64,000 nucleotides of DNA, taken from CAYQUO01 sp964420835. GTDB lineage: Bacteria; Chloroflexota; Anaerolineae; Anaerolineales; Anaerolineaceae. Positions 33,580-42,637 of the stretch are shown here, piece by piece. The position numbers and the translations under genes are program-made. The stretch's first letter is position 1; each line of letters starts with the position of its first letter. The notes beneath the pieces are model-generated. The model ran no database searches. It was not told the origin of the DNA and was given only the letters and a program-made list of their open reading frames with translations. The DNA is taken from contig CAYQUO010000007.1 of assembly GCA_964420835.1 (NCBI GenBank), forward strand, positions 1-64,000, written 5' to 3'.

Positions 33580-34092
33580 ATGCTTACGATGACAATCCCG
33601 GCCTGGGACGTGGTGCTGCGCACCGCGGCGGTTTACCTGGTGATCCTGGCCGGCCTGCGGCTGGCCGGCAAGCGCGAGGTGGGGCAGATGACGGTTTTCG
33701 ACCTGGTGGTGCTGCTGCTCATCGCCAACGCCGTGCAGAACGCCATGGTCGGCCCCGACACCTCCCTGTCCGGCGGCATCCTGGCCGCCCTGGTTCTGCT
33801 GGCGCTGAACGCCCTGCTGGTGCGGCTGCGGCTGCGCTGGCCGCGCCTGCGGCAGGTGGTTGAGGGCTCGCCCACCCTCCTGGTGCTGCACGGCCAGGTT
33901 CTCGAGGAGCACCTGCGCAAAGAGGGCCTGGATTCCGTCATCCTGGACGAGGCGTTGCGCGAGCACGGCGTCAGCGACGTTTCCTCGGTCGAAATGGCCG
34001 TGCTGGAGATCGACGGCTCGATCAGCGTGGTGCCGGCCTCCAGCAAATCGCAGCACACCCGCCACCCGCTCAAATACCTGAAACGGCCATGA
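33580..34092 (+). CDS. DUF421 (YetF-like) membrane protein
   Basis: A 170-aa protein with CGGAGGTG before ATG. Three N-terminal transmembrane helices (VVLRTAAVYLVILAGLRLAG; VFDLVVLLLIANAVQNAM; GGILAALVLLALNALLV) include the family's G-K-R-E-x-x-x-M/Q-x-x-x-F/D-L pattern (AGKREVGQMTVFDLVV). A cytosolic YetF_C-type domain follows (EGSPTLLVLHGQVLEEHLRK...VSSVEMAVLEIDGSISVVPA). The biochemical role of the family is unsettled. It overlaps the next gene by four bases. Confidence 0.88.
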   Translation: MLTMTIPAWDVVLRTAAVYLVILAGLRLAGKREVGQMTVFDLVVLLLIANAVQNAMVGPDTSLSGGILAALVLLALNALLVRLRLRWPRLRQVVEGSPTLLVLHGQVLEEHLRKEGLDSVILDEALREHGVSDVSSVEMAVLEIDGSISVVPASSKSQHTRHPLKYLKRP

Positions 34093-34991
34093 CCACCCAC
34101 CATTTTGAGCCCGCCACCCATTACAACACGTTCGGCCCCCACCCGCCGGCGCTGCGCCTGAAAAGCGGCGACCGGGTGGCCACCCGCCTGCTGGACGCCT
34201 GGGGGGCCGATGCCGAAGGCAAACCGCAGGCCGGCCGCCCCAACCCCCTCAGCGGCCCCTTCCATGTTGAAGGCGCCGAACCGGGCGACGCCCTGGCGGT
34301 CCACCTGGAGCGCCTGGCGCCCGCCCGCGACGACGGCTTTTCCAAATCCCACCTGGCGCCCAACGTGGTCGAGCCCGCCCGGGCGCAATCCCTGCCGGAG
34401 CCCCGCCTGCTGGGCTGGCGCATCGACCGCGCCGCCGGCACCGCCCGCCTGGACGACCCGCCCGCCGGCCTGGAGGGGCTGGTGCTGCCGCTGCAGCCGA
34501 TGATCGGCTGCCTGGGGGTGGCACCCCCGCTGGGGCAGGCCATCTCCACCGCCACCTGCGGCCCGCACGGCGGCAACATGGATTACCGCGGCTTCCGCCA
34601 GGGGGTGACGGCCCTCTTCCCGGTCTTCGTGCCGGGGGCGCTGTTCGCCCTGGGCGACGGCCACGCCCTGCAGGGCGAGGGCGAGGTGTGCGGCACCGGC
34701 GTTGAGACCGCCTTCGAGGTGGAGTTCAGCCTCGAGGTGATCAAAGGCCGCCCCATCCACTGGCCGCGGGGCGAGGATGCCACGCACCTCTTCACCATCG
34801 GCAACGCCCGCCCGCTGGAGCAGGCCCTGCAGCACGCCACCAGCGAAATGGCCGCCTGGCTGGAAGCCGAACACGGCATCGGCCCGCAGGCGGTGGGGAC
34901 GCTGCTGGGCATGTGCGCGCAGTACGAGATCGGCAGCGTGTACAACCCGGCCTACACCATCGCCTGCCGGCTGGAAAAACGCCGGCTGTAA
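34089..34991 (+). CDS. Acetamidase/formamidase family protein
   Basis: A 300-aa protein of the FmdA/AmdA family, beta-rich metal-dependent amidases that release ammonia from small amides. Visible family features: PNPLSGPFHVEGAEPGDALA, then PMIGCLGVAPP, then TCGPHGGNMDYR (metal-site region), FALGDGHALQGEGEVCGTGV and a conserved C-terminal VGTLLGMCAQYEIGSVYNPA. The start overlaps the DUF421 stop, so the two are translationally coupled. The substrate is not determined by sequence. Confidence 0.88.
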   Translation: MTTHHFEPATHYNTFGPHPPALRLKSGDRVATRLLDAWGADAEGKPQAGRPNPLSGPFHVEGAEPGDALAVHLERLAPARDDGFSKSHLAPNVVEPARAQSLPEPRLLGWRIDRAAGTARLDDPPAGLEGLVLPLQPMIGCLGVAPPLGQAISTATCGPHGGNMDYRGFRQGVTALFPVFVPGALFALGDGHALQGEGEVCGTGVETAFEVEFSLEVIKGRPIHWPRGEDATHLFTIGNARPLEQALQHATSEMAAWLEAEHGIGPQAVGTLLGMCAQYEIGSVYNPAYTIACRLEKRRL

Positions 34992-35054
34992 CCCCGCCCC
35001 GGCGGCAGCCCCACCCTGCCCGCAGGTTCCTTTAATCCTCCCTTAATCCCACCC

Positions 35055-35083
35055 TTGACAATCCCCGCATCCGGGGATATATT
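35055..35083 (+). promoter_or_regulatory. Near-consensus promoter of the MarR-ABC exporter operon
   Basis: TTGACA (35055-35060), exactly 17 bases, TATATT (35078-35083), 32 bases before the MarR ATG. The spacer holds an inverted repeat ATCCCC-GCATCC-GGGGAT (35061-35078). Confidence 0.8.
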
Positions 35084-35104
35084 TCAGCGCTCTTAACCAT
35101 TAAG
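35061..35104. promoter_or_regulatory. Two candidate MarR operators
   Basis: ATCCCC...GGGGAT lies between -35 and -10. CTTAA-CCA-TTAAG (35092-35104) lies just at the predicted transcription start. Palindromes at these places are typical for an autorepressing MarR protein; which one is bound is unknown. Confidence 0.5.
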
Positions 35105-35115
35105 GAAGCCTAATC

Positions 35116-35571
35116 ATGACCGATCCCCTCCTGGAAAGCCTGCACGAGTGGGTGCGCATCACCCTGCGGAACACCATGCACAACCTGCTCCGCTTTGCCC
35201 GGGAACAGAACTCCTCCGTTGCCCAGGTCAACGCCCTCTTCCGCATCCGACACCTGGGCTCCTGCGGCGTCTCCGACCTGGGCGAGGCCTTGGGCGTGTC
35301 GCACGCCGCCGCCAGCCAGTTGCTGGAAAAACTGGTGCAGCAGGGGCTGGTGGAGCGCCGGGAGGACCCGCAGGACCGCCGCAACAAGCGCATCCAGCTC
35401 AGCCCGGCCGGCGAGCGCATGATCGGCAGCAGCATTCAGGCCCGCCAGCGCTGGCTTACGGACGTCTGCGCCCTGCTCACCGCCGAGGAGCGCCGCCAGG
35501 TGGAAGCGGGCCTGCAGGTGCTCCTCCGCAGGGCCCGCCAGGCGGAGGAGGCAGCCCGGGGGAGGAAATGA
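35116..35571 (+). CDS. MarR family transcriptional regulator
   Basis: A 151-aa winged HTH protein. DNA-binding part at about 35-95: LGSCGVSDLGEALGVSHAAA and SQLLEKLVQQGLVERREDPQ, then the wing DRRNKRIQLSPAG with the conserved D-x-R. Terminal helices form the dimer interface. It is followed by two ABC exporter genes and has palindromes in its promoter, the usual layout of a drug-responsive self-repressed efflux operon. Inducer unknown. Confidence 0.92.
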   Translation: MTDPLLESLHEWVRITLRNTMHNLLRFAREQNSSVAQVNALFRIRHLGSCGVSDLGEALGVSHAAASQLLEKLVQQGLVERREDPQDRRNKRIQLSPAGERMIGSSIQARQRWLTDVCALLTAEERRQVEAGLQVLLRRARQAEEAARGRK

Positions 35572-35647
35572 CCCCCGCCGCCGGCATGCCCGGCCGGAAA
35601 ACCCGGCCTTCCCACCCAACCATGAACGGAACCGAAACCACAGCCCC

Positions 35648-37888
35648 ATGATCAAACTCATCCGCCACCTCAAACCCTACACCGCCTCGGTGGTCATCAC
35701 CATCCTGCTGCTCTTCGTGCAGGCCAACGCCGACCTGGCCCTGCCGGATTACCTCTCGCGCATCATCAACGTCGGCATCCAGCAGGGGGGCCTCGAATCG
35801 GCCGAGCCGCAGGTTCTCCGGCAGGCCACCTTTGAGCGCGCCCTGATCTTCCTGGATTCCGCCGGGCAGGAACAGGCCCGCCAGGCCTACCGCCTTGTTG
35901 AACCCGGCAGCCCGGACTACCGCCAGCTGCAAACCGCCTATCCCGCCCTGGCCGGCGAGCCCGTGTACGCCCGGCAGGACCCGGCGCCCGCCGGCGAAGA
36001 CGGTGCAACCCCCGCCCTGGCCCGCGGGCTGGCCGCCCTCTCCTTCCTCTCCCAGGCCGCCGCCGACCCGCAAAAGGTGCAGGCCTTCGGCCAGGCCATG
36101 GGCTTCGACATCTCCCGGCTGCCCAAGGGCGCCGACCTCTTCCAGTTGCTGGCTGGCCTGCCCCCGCAGGCGCGGGCGGCCATGCAGGCCGGCATCAGCC
36201 AGCGGCTGGACGCCCTGGGCGCCCCCACCGTCAACCAGATGGCCATTGCCGCCGTAAAGGCGGAATACGAGGCCCTCGGCGTCGACCCGCTGCGCAGCCA
36301 AACGCGCTACATCCTGCGCGTCGGCGGGATCATGCTGCTCATCGCCCTGGCCTCGGCGGCCATCACCATCGTGGTGGGCTTCCTTTCCTCCCGGGTGGCG
36401 GCCGGCCTGGGGCGCGACCTGCGCGACGCCGTCTTCCGCCGGGTGACCGCCTTTTCCAGCGCCGAGATCGCCCACTTTTCCACCGCCTCGCTCATCACCC
36501 GCTCCACCAACGACATCACCCAGATCCAGATGGTCACCATGATCCTCATGCGCATGGTCTTCTTCGCCCCCATCATCGGCATCGGCGGCATCATCCGGGC
36601 GGTAAGCAAGGCGGCCTCCATGTGGTGGATCCTCGGGCTGATGGTGGTGCTGCTCATCGGCATGGTCGCCGGCAGTTTTGGCCTGGCCATGCCGCGCTTC
36701 AAGCGCATCCAGCGGATGGTGGACGGCTTGAACCGCGTGATGCGGGAGAACCTGGAGGGCATGATGGTGGTGCGCGCCTTCGACCGCCAGGATCACGAAG
36801 AGGCCCGCTTTGACGAGGTGAACCAGGACCTGACGCGCACCATGCGCTTCATTGGCCGGCTGATGTCCAGCCTGATGCCCACCATGCTCTTCCTTTCCAG
36901 CGCCGTATCGCTGCTGGTGGTGTGGGTGGGCGCCCGCCAGGTGGCCGCCTCGACCATCCAGGTGGGCGACATGATCGCCTTCATGCAGTACACCATGCAG
37001 GTCTTCTTCGCCTTCATGATGATGTCGATGATGTTCATCATGCTGCCGCGGGCCTCCGTTTCCGCCGACCGCATCGCCGAGGTGCTGGAGACCGAACCCA
37101 CCATCCACGACCCGCTCGAGCCGCAGCACTTCCCCCGGCCTTTCCGCGGCGTCATCGAGTTCAGGCAGGCCTGTTTCCGTTACCCGGACGCCGAAGAGAA
37201 CGTGCTGGAAGACATCACCCTCACCGCCAGGCCCGGGGAGACCACCGCCTTCATCGGCACCACCGGCTCCGGCAAGTCCACCATCGTCAACCTCATCCCG
37301 CGCTTCTACGACGTGACCTGCGGCGCCATCACCATCGACGGGGTGGACATTCGCCAGGTGCCGCAGCAGGAATTGAGGCGGATGATCGGCTACGTGCCGC
37401 AGCAGAGCAACCTCTTCACCGGCACCATCGACAGCAACCTGCGCCTGGGGGACGAGCAGGCCACGCCTGAAGAACTGGCGCTGGCCGCCGGCATCGCCCA
37501 GGCGGCAGCCTTCATCGAAAACCGGCCGGAGGGCTACCAGGCGCCCGTCTCCCAGGGCGGCACCAATGTCTCCGGCGGCGAGCGCCAGCGCCTGGCCATC
37601 GCCCGGGCGCTGGTGAAGAAGGCGCCCATCTACATCTTCGATGACAGTTTTTCCGCCCTGGATTTCAAGACCGATTCCGCCCTGCGCACGGCCCTCAAGG
37701 AGTCCCTCGCCTCCAGCACCGTGCTCATCGTCACCCAGCGGGTGGCCACCATCAAGAATGCGGAGCAGATCATCGTGCTGGACGAAGGGCGCATCGTCGG
37801 CCGGGGGCGGCACGCCGAACTGATGGAAACCTGCGAGGTGTACCGCGACATCGCCCTTTCCCAGTTGAGCCAGGAGGAACTGCGATGA
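35648..37888 (+). CDS. ABC exporter half-transporter, subunit 1
   Basis: A 746-aa fused membrane-ATPase half transporter. After the first transmembrane helix (SVVITILLLFVQANADLALP) comes an unusually large extracytoplasmic insertion, about residues 50-215, before helix 2 near 225. The nucleotide-binding domain has GTTGSGKST (Walker A), Q-loop YVPQQSNLF, signature SGGERQRLA and Walker B IYIFDDSFSALD, in which Asp replaces the usual catalytic Glu, a sign of a degenerate site in heterodimers. The stop overlaps the partner's start by four bases. Probably a multidrug or lipid exporter. Confidence 0.92.
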   Translation: MIKLIRHLKPYTASVVITILLLFVQANADLALPDYLSRIINVGIQQGGLESAEPQVLRQATFERALIFLDSAGQEQARQAYRLVEPGSPDYRQLQTAYPALAGEPVYARQDPAPAGEDGATPALARGLAALSFLSQAAADPQKVQAFGQAMGFDISRLPKGADLFQLLAGLPPQARAAMQAGISQRLDALGAPTVNQMAIAAVKAEYEALGVDPLRSQTRYILRVGGIMLLIALASAAITIVVGFLSSRVAAGLGRDLRDAVFRRVTAFSSAEIAHFSTASLITRSTNDITQIQMVTMILMRMVFFAPIIGIGGIIRAVSKAASMWWILGLMVVLLIGMVAGSFGLAMPRFKRIQRMVDGLNRVMRENLEGMMVVRAFDRQDHEEARFDEVNQDLTRTMRFIGRLMSSLMPTMLFLSSAVSLLVVWVGARQVAASTIQVGDMIAFMQYTMQVFFAFMMMSMMFIMLPRASVSADRIAEVLETEPTIHDPLEPQHFPRPFRGVIEFRQACFRYPDAEENVLEDITLTARPGETTAFIGTTGSGKSTIVNLIPRFYDVTCGAITIDGVDIRQVPQQELRRMIGYVPQQSNLFTGTIDSNLRLGDEQATPEELALAAGIAQAAAFIENRPEGYQAPVSQGGTNVSGGERQRLAIARALVKKAPIYIFDDSFSALDFKTDSALRTALKESLASSTVLIVTQRVATIKNAEQIIVLDEGRIVGRGRHAELMETCEVYRDIALSQLSQEELR

Positions 37889-39792
37889 GCACACCCCACA
37901 ACCGGCAGCCCTCTTCGCCATCCGCTGCGCCCAACCGGCAGGCCGGCGTCCCCCTGCGCCATGGCGGCCCCCTGGGGCGCGGCGGCCCAATGGCCATGAT
38001 GAAGGGCGAATCGGCCCGCGACTTCAAGGGCACCATGGCCCGGCTCATCCGCTACCTGGGCCCCTACCGCTACGTCACCCTGCTGGTAACGCTGCTCACC
38101 GCCGGTTCCACCGTCTTTTCGGTGGTCGGCCCGAAGATCCTCGGCCGTGCCACCACCACCCTGTTCAGCGGCGTGATGGGGCAGATAACCGGCACGGGTG
38201 GGGGCATCGACTTCGACGCCATCGGCCGCATCCTGCTCACGGTGCTGGGGCTGTACATCGCCTCCACCATCGCCGGCTACATCCAGGGCTGGGTGATGAC
38301 CGGCGTGGCCATCAACATCACCTACCGGCTGCGGCGGGAGATCTCCGAGAAGATCAACCGCATCCCCCTGGGCTACTTCGACGGCACCAGCCACGGAGAG
38401 ATCCTCTCGCGGGTCACCAACGACGTGGACACGGTGAACCAGACGCTCACGCAGAACCTGGGCATGATCATCAGTTCCATCGTCACCGTGTTCGGCACCC
38501 TGGTGATGATGCTGACCATCAGTTGGCAGATGACCCTGGCGGCCCTGCTCATCATCCCGCTCTCGCTGGGCATCGTGCGCTTCATCGTCAGCCGCTCGCA
38601 GGTCTTCTTCCGCCAGCAGCAGGATTACCTGGGCCACGCCAACGGGCACATCGAGGAGATGTACGGCGGGCATACGGAGATCAAGGCCTTCAACGGGGAG
38701 GAGCGTAGCATCAGCGTGTTCAGCGGCCTGAACGATGTGCTCTACCGCGCCGCCTGGAGATCGCAGTTCCTCTCCGGCATCATGATGCCGCTGATGAACT
38801 TCGTCAGCAACATCGGCTACGTGGCCGTGGTGGTGCTGGGCGGCTACCTGGCCGTGCGCCGGATGATCACCGTTGGCGACATCCAGGCCTTCGTCCAGTA
38901 CGTGCGCAGTTTCGTTCAGCCCATCACCCAGTTGGCCAACATCTCCAACGTCCTGCAGCAGACGGCCGCGGCGGCCGAGCGCGTCTTCGAGTTCCTCTCC
39001 GTCGAGGAGGAGGTGCCCGAAGCGGATTCCCCGGTGGAAATGGGCGCCTTTAAGGGCGCAGTGGAGTTCCGCAACGTGCGCTTTGGCTACGACCCGCAGA
39101 AGACCATCATCCGGGATTTCAGCGTGAAGGTGCAGCCCGGCCAGCGGGTGGCCATTGTGGGGCCCACCGGCGCCGGCAAGACCACGCTGGTCAAACTGCT
39201 GATGCGCTTCTACGATGTGAACGACGGCGCCATCCTGGTGGATGGGAAGGACATCCGCTCCTTCCGCCGCTCGGACCTGCGCTGCCTGTTCGGCATGGTG
39301 CTGCAGGACACCTGGCTGTTTAACGGCACCATCATGGAGAACATCCGCTACAGCGCCCCCGGGTCCGGCGACGAACAGGTGGTGGCCGCCGCCCGCACCG
39401 CCCACGCCGATCACTTCATCCGCTCGCTGCCGGGCGGCTACCAGATGGTGCTGAACGAGGAGACCAGCAACATCTCGCAGGGGCAAAAACAACTGCTCAC
39501 CATCGCCCGGGCCATCCTTTCGCAGCCCACCATGCTCATCCTGGACGAGGCCACCAGCAACGTGGACACGCACACCGAGGTGCTCATCCAGCAGGCCATG
39601 CGCAGCCTGATGCAGGGGCGCACCACCTTCGTCATCGCCCACCGCCTCTCCACCATCCGCGACGCCGATTGGATTTTGGTGCTGAAGGCCGGCGACATCG
39701 TCGAGCAGGGCACCCATGAGGACCTGCTGGCCCGGGGTGGTTTTTACAGCGAACTCTACAACAGCCAGTTTGCCAATGGCACGGTTTCCTGA
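37885..39792 (+). CDS. ABC exporter half-transporter, subunit 2
   Basis: A 635-aa partner of the preceding subunit. A 60-residue N-terminal extension rich in Gly/Pro/Arg, six transmembrane helices, then the ATPase domain with GPTGAGKTT, Q-loop MVLQDTWLF, a non-canonical signature (ISQGQKQLL in place of LSGGQ) and intact Walker B ILDEATSNVD with catalytic Glu and an H-loop (IAHRLST). Together the pair keep one good and one degenerate ATP site, typical of asymmetric exporters. Confidence 0.92.
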   Translation: MSTPHNRQPSSPSAAPNRQAGVPLRHGGPLGRGGPMAMMKGESARDFKGTMARLIRYLGPYRYVTLLVTLLTAGSTVFSVVGPKILGRATTTLFSGVMGQITGTGGGIDFDAIGRILLTVLGLYIASTIAGYIQGWVMTGVAINITYRLRREISEKINRIPLGYFDGTSHGEILSRVTNDVDTVNQTLTQNLGMIISSIVTVFGTLVMMLTISWQMTLAALLIIPLSLGIVRFIVSRSQVFFRQQQDYLGHANGHIEEMYGGHTEIKAFNGEERSISVFSGLNDVLYRAAWRSQFLSGIMMPLMNFVSNIGYVAVVVLGGYLAVRRMITVGDIQAFVQYVRSFVQPITQLANISNVLQQTAAAAERVFEFLSVEEEVPEADSPVEMGAFKGAVEFRNVRFGYDPQKTIIRDFSVKVQPGQRVAIVGPTGAGKTTLVKLLMRFYDVNDGAILVDGKDIRSFRRSDLRCLFGMVLQDTWLFNGTIMENIRYSAPGSGDEQVVAAARTAHADHFIRSLPGGYQMVLNEETSNISQGQKQLLTIARAILSQPTMLILDEATSNVDTHTEVLIQQAMRSLMQGRTTFVIAHRLSTIRDADWILVLKAGDIVEQGTHEDLLARGGFYSELYNSQFANGTVS

Positions 39793-39816
39793 GCATCCCC
39801 GTGCCCCGGCGCGACA

Positions 39817-39850
39817 GGGCACCCTGGCGCCCCCCCTGCGCAGGGTGCCC
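39817..39850. terminator. Hairpin between convergent exporter and pckA genes
   Basis: Perfect 10-bp stem GGGCACCCTG / CAGGGTGCCC with a 14-base loop, between two converging genes. It has no T-tract; it could serve as a two-way terminator. Confidence 0.5.
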
Positions 39851-39914
39851 GTTCCACCCGGCCATCACAAACCGCGGCCGTTCCCGGGGCTGCAACCCGG
39901 CCTTCCGGTATGGC

Positions 39915-41510
39915 TTACGGCCCGGCCTTCACCACCGCCGGAGAAACCTCGCCGGCGAACTGCTCAAAATTCTTCTCGAAGCGCTCAATCAGCCTGGCAG
40001 CCTGCCTGCGGTACTCCGCCGGGTCCTTCCAGGTCTTCTCGGGCAGCAGCACCTCGGCGGGCACACCGGGGCACGCTTCCGGAACGTTCAGGCCAAAGTG
40101 CCCGTCCGGGGCGAACTTCACCCCGTCCAGCCCGCCGTTGAGGGCCGCCTTGACCATGGCCCGGGTGTGCGGCAGGTTGATGCGGTGCCCCACCCCGAAC
40201 GGCCCGCCGGTCCAGCCGGTGTTCACCAGCCAAACCGCGGTCTGGTGGCGCCCGATCTTTTCCCCCAGCAGGTTGGCGTAGCGCGAAGGCGGCAGCGGCA
40301 GGAAGGGCGCCCCAAAACAGGTGGAGAAGGTGGCCTCCGGCTCCTCCCCCAGGCCTTTCTCGGTGCCGGCCAGTTTGGAGGTGTAGCCGGAGAGGAAGTA
40401 GTACATGGCCTGGTCCGGCGTCAGCCGCGAGATGGGCGGCATTACCCCAAAGGCATCGGCGGTGAGGAAGAAGATGTTCTTCGGGTGTCCGGCATAGCCC
40501 GCCGGGATGTGCCCCGGCACGAAGTCGATCGGGTAGGCCGAGCGCGTGTTCTCCGTCAAACTGCCGTCGTCAAAGTCCAGGTCGCGGGTCTTCGGGTCGC
40601 AGATCACATTCTCCAGCACGGTGCCAAAGCGGCGGCAGGCGGCCCAGATGAGCGGCTCCCATTCCTCCCGCAGTTTGATGGTCTTGGCGTAGCAGCCCCC
40701 TTCGAAGTTGAAAATGCCATCGTCCGACCAGCCGTGCTCGTCGTCGCCGATCAGCCCGCGCTCCGGGTCTGAGGAGAGGGAGGTCTTGCCCGTGCCCGAA
40801 AGCCCGAAGAACAGGGCTGTGTCGCCATCCGCCCCCAGGTTGGCCGAGCAGTGCATGGAAAGGACCCCCTTCAGCGGCAGCAGGTAGTTCATCACCGTGA
40901 ACACGCCTTTTTTGATCTCTCCGGCGTACGAACTGCCGACGATCAGCACGATCCGGCGGCTGAAATCCAGGGCGATCACCGTGGAGGTGCGCACCCCGTC
41001 GTCCGCCGGGGAGGCAAGGTATTCCGGGCAGACCAGGACGGTGAAGCCGGGTACCTGCCTGCGGGCTTCGTCCGGGGGCACGCGGATGAACAGGTTGTGG
41101 GCGAACAGGCCCGCCCAGGCCTGCTCGGTGATCACCCGGATGGGTAGTGTGTGGTCGGGGTGGGCGCCCACCCGCACATCCTTGACGAAGACCTCCCTCC
41201 CCTGCAGGTAGGCCTGCACCTTCAACAGCAGTTTGTCGAAGGCCTCCGGGGACATCGGCTGGTTCACCTTGCCCCACCAGATCTCGGCTTCCTGTTCGGG
41301 GTTGCGCACCACGTACTTGTCGTTCGGCGAACGGCCGGTATGCTGGCCCGTCTTCACCACCACCGAGCCCGGGTTGGAAAGAACTCCCTCTTTCCGCCGC
41401 ACCACCTCTTCCACCAGTTGCGCAGGGGTCAGGTTCCAGTGCACGGCCTTCAAGTGCCGTAGCCCCACATACTCCAGCTCCTTATCGTCCTGTGTTGCTC
41501 CTGTAACCAT
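39915..41510 (-). CDS. pckA: Phosphoenolpyruvate carboxykinase (ATP)
   Basis: A 531-aa cytosolic enzyme interconverting oxaloacetate + ATP and PEP + CO2 + ADP. Start chosen at ATG 41510, six bases after GGAGGT; a further in-frame ATG lies 15 bases upstream. Family hallmarks: TGRSPNDKYVV near residues 58-68, LPLKGVLSMHCSANLG, the P-loop GLSGTGKTSLS, IGDDEHGWSDDGIFNFEGGC and LVNTGWTGGPFGVGHRI. The length is normal for the ATP type. It is the last gene of the amino-acid-fermentation operon, 29 bases after the aminotransferase, linking C4 acids or PEP to the same regulation. Confidence 0.96.
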   Translation of the reverse strand: MVTGATQDDKELEYVGLRHLKAVHWNLTPAQLVEEVVRRKEGVLSNPGSVVVKTGQHTGRSPNDKYVVRNPEQEAEIWWGKVNQPMSPEAFDKLLLKVQAYLQGREVFVKDVRVGAHPDHTLPIRVITEQAWAGLFAHNLFIRVPPDEARRQVPGFTVLVCPEYLASPADDGVRTSTVIALDFSRRIVLIVGSSYAGEIKKGVFTVMNYLLPLKGVLSMHCSANLGADGDTALFFGLSGTGKTSLSSDPERGLIGDDEHGWSDDGIFNFEGGCYAKTIKLREEWEPLIWAACRRFGTVLENVICDPKTRDLDFDDGSLTENTRSAYPIDFVPGHIPAGYAGHPKNIFFLTADAFGVMPPISRLTPDQAMYYFLSGYTSKLAGTEKGLGEEPEATFSTCFGAPFLPLPPSRYANLLGEKIGRHQTAVWLVNTGWTGGPFGVGHRINLPHTRAMVKAALNGGLDGVKFAPDGHFGLNVPEACPGVPAEVLLPEKTWKDPAEYRRQAARLIERFEKNFEQFAGEVSPAVVKAGP

Positions 41511-41539
41511 TGTGCTACCTCCCATGCATCATTTTTTTG

Positions 41540-42637
41540 TCATTGTTTCAGTATTTTGGATAAAACCTCGATCAGGCGGATGTTCTGCTCGCGGGTGCCG
41601 ATGGTGATGCGCAGGAACTCGGGCAGTTCGTACTGGGCGCACGGGCGCACGATGACGCCCATCTTGAGGGCCTCCGTGTACACATCGGCCGCCTGCGGGC
41701 CCACATGCAGCAGGATAAAGTTCGTCTGGCTGGGCACGTAATCGCGCCCAAGGCGGGTGAACTCGTCGTACAGGAATTTCCGCTCGCGCAGGGTTTCGCT
41801 CACCGACCGCTTGAGGAAGGCTTCATCCTTCAGGGCGGCTACCCCGCCCGCCTGCGCCAGCAGGTTCACCGAGAACGAGCCCTTGACCACAAACAGCGGC
41901 GCCAGCACCTCCGGCACCCCCAGCCCGTAGCCCACCCGCAGGCCGGCCAGCCCATACACCTTGGACATGGTGCGCAACTGCACCGCGTTCGGCACCCGCT
42001 GGCGGATGAGGGAAAGCGTGTCCGGGAAGTCCGGCACGTCAACGAACTCGTAATAGGCTTCATCGAAGACCACCAGCACGTGATCGGGGATGCGCTTGAA
42101 AAAGTCGGCCACCTCGTCGGCCGGGCAGTAGGTGCCGGTGGGGTTGTTCGGGTTGCAGACGAAGATCATCTTCGTTCGCTCGTTCACCGCCGCCGCCATG
42201 GCCGCCAGGTCCAGCCCGTACCCCTTGCGCGGGGTCTTCACCAGTTTGGCCCGCATCACCTGGACGTCAATATCATAAACCGGGAAGGAAGACTGGCCGA
42301 CGATCACCTCGTCGCCGTCCTGCAGGTAGGCCAGGCAGAGCGACTGGATGACCCCGTCCGCCCCGTTGTCCACGAACACCTGTTCCCGGTCCAGGCCGTG
42401 GAATTCGGAGATCGCCTCCCGCAGGTAATAACTGACGCCGTCCGGGTAATAGTTCAGCCCATGGACGGCGTCGATGACAGCCTGCGATGCCAGGGGTGAG
42501 GGCCCAATGGGGTTCTCGTTCGATGCCAGTTTGATCACATCCTTGATGCCGTACTTCCGCTGCACCTCTTCAATGGGTGTCCCGGGAACGTAGGGCTTAA
42601 TGCTGTCCAGCCCGCGCTGTTGTCGGATCTTGGTCAT
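41540..42637 (-). CDS. Histidinol-phosphate / aromatic aminotransferase (HisC-like)
   Basis: A 365-aa fold-type I PLP enzyme. ASNENPIGPSP near residues 37-47, FVCNPNNPTGTYCPADEV, VVFDEAYYEF and the PLP lysine in SKVYGLAGLRVGYG are diagnostic of the HisC group. Although HisC-like, it is not with his genes but between an ADP-forming acyl-CoA synthetase (4-bp overlap) and pckA. In this setting it more likely transaminates aromatic amino acids to arylpyruvates, the substrates of the indolepyruvate oxidoreductase upstream; that is inferred from context. Confidence 0.85.
   Translation of the reverse strand: MTKIRQQRGLDSIKPYVPGTPIEEVQRKYGIKDVIKLASNENPIGPSPLASQAVIDAVHGLNYYPDGVSYYLREAISEFHGLDREQVFVDNGADGVIQSLCLAYLQDGDEVIVGQSSFPVYDIDVQVMRAKLVKTPRKGYGLDLAAMAAAVNERTKMIFVCNPNNPTGTYCPADEVADFFKRIPDHVLVVFDEAYYEFVDVPDFPDTLSLIRQRVPNAVQLRTMSKVYGLAGLRVGYGLGVPEVLAPLFVVKGSFSVNLLAQAGGVAALKDEAFLKRSVSETLRERKFLYDEFTRLGRDYVPSQTNFILLHVGPQAADVYTEALKMGVIVRPCAQYELPEFLRITIGTREQNIRLIEVLSKILKQ

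Noticed and set aside
35477..37990. Long minus-strand open frame (837 codons) across the ABC exporter gene
   Set aside because: His/Gly/Asp-rich composition typical of antisense frames in GC-rich DNA; the plus strand encodes an unmistakable ABC exporter.
37630..39822. Minus-strand 730-codon frame over the second exporter gene
   Set aside because: Antisense shadow; no domain, and the plus strand has complete ATPase motifs.
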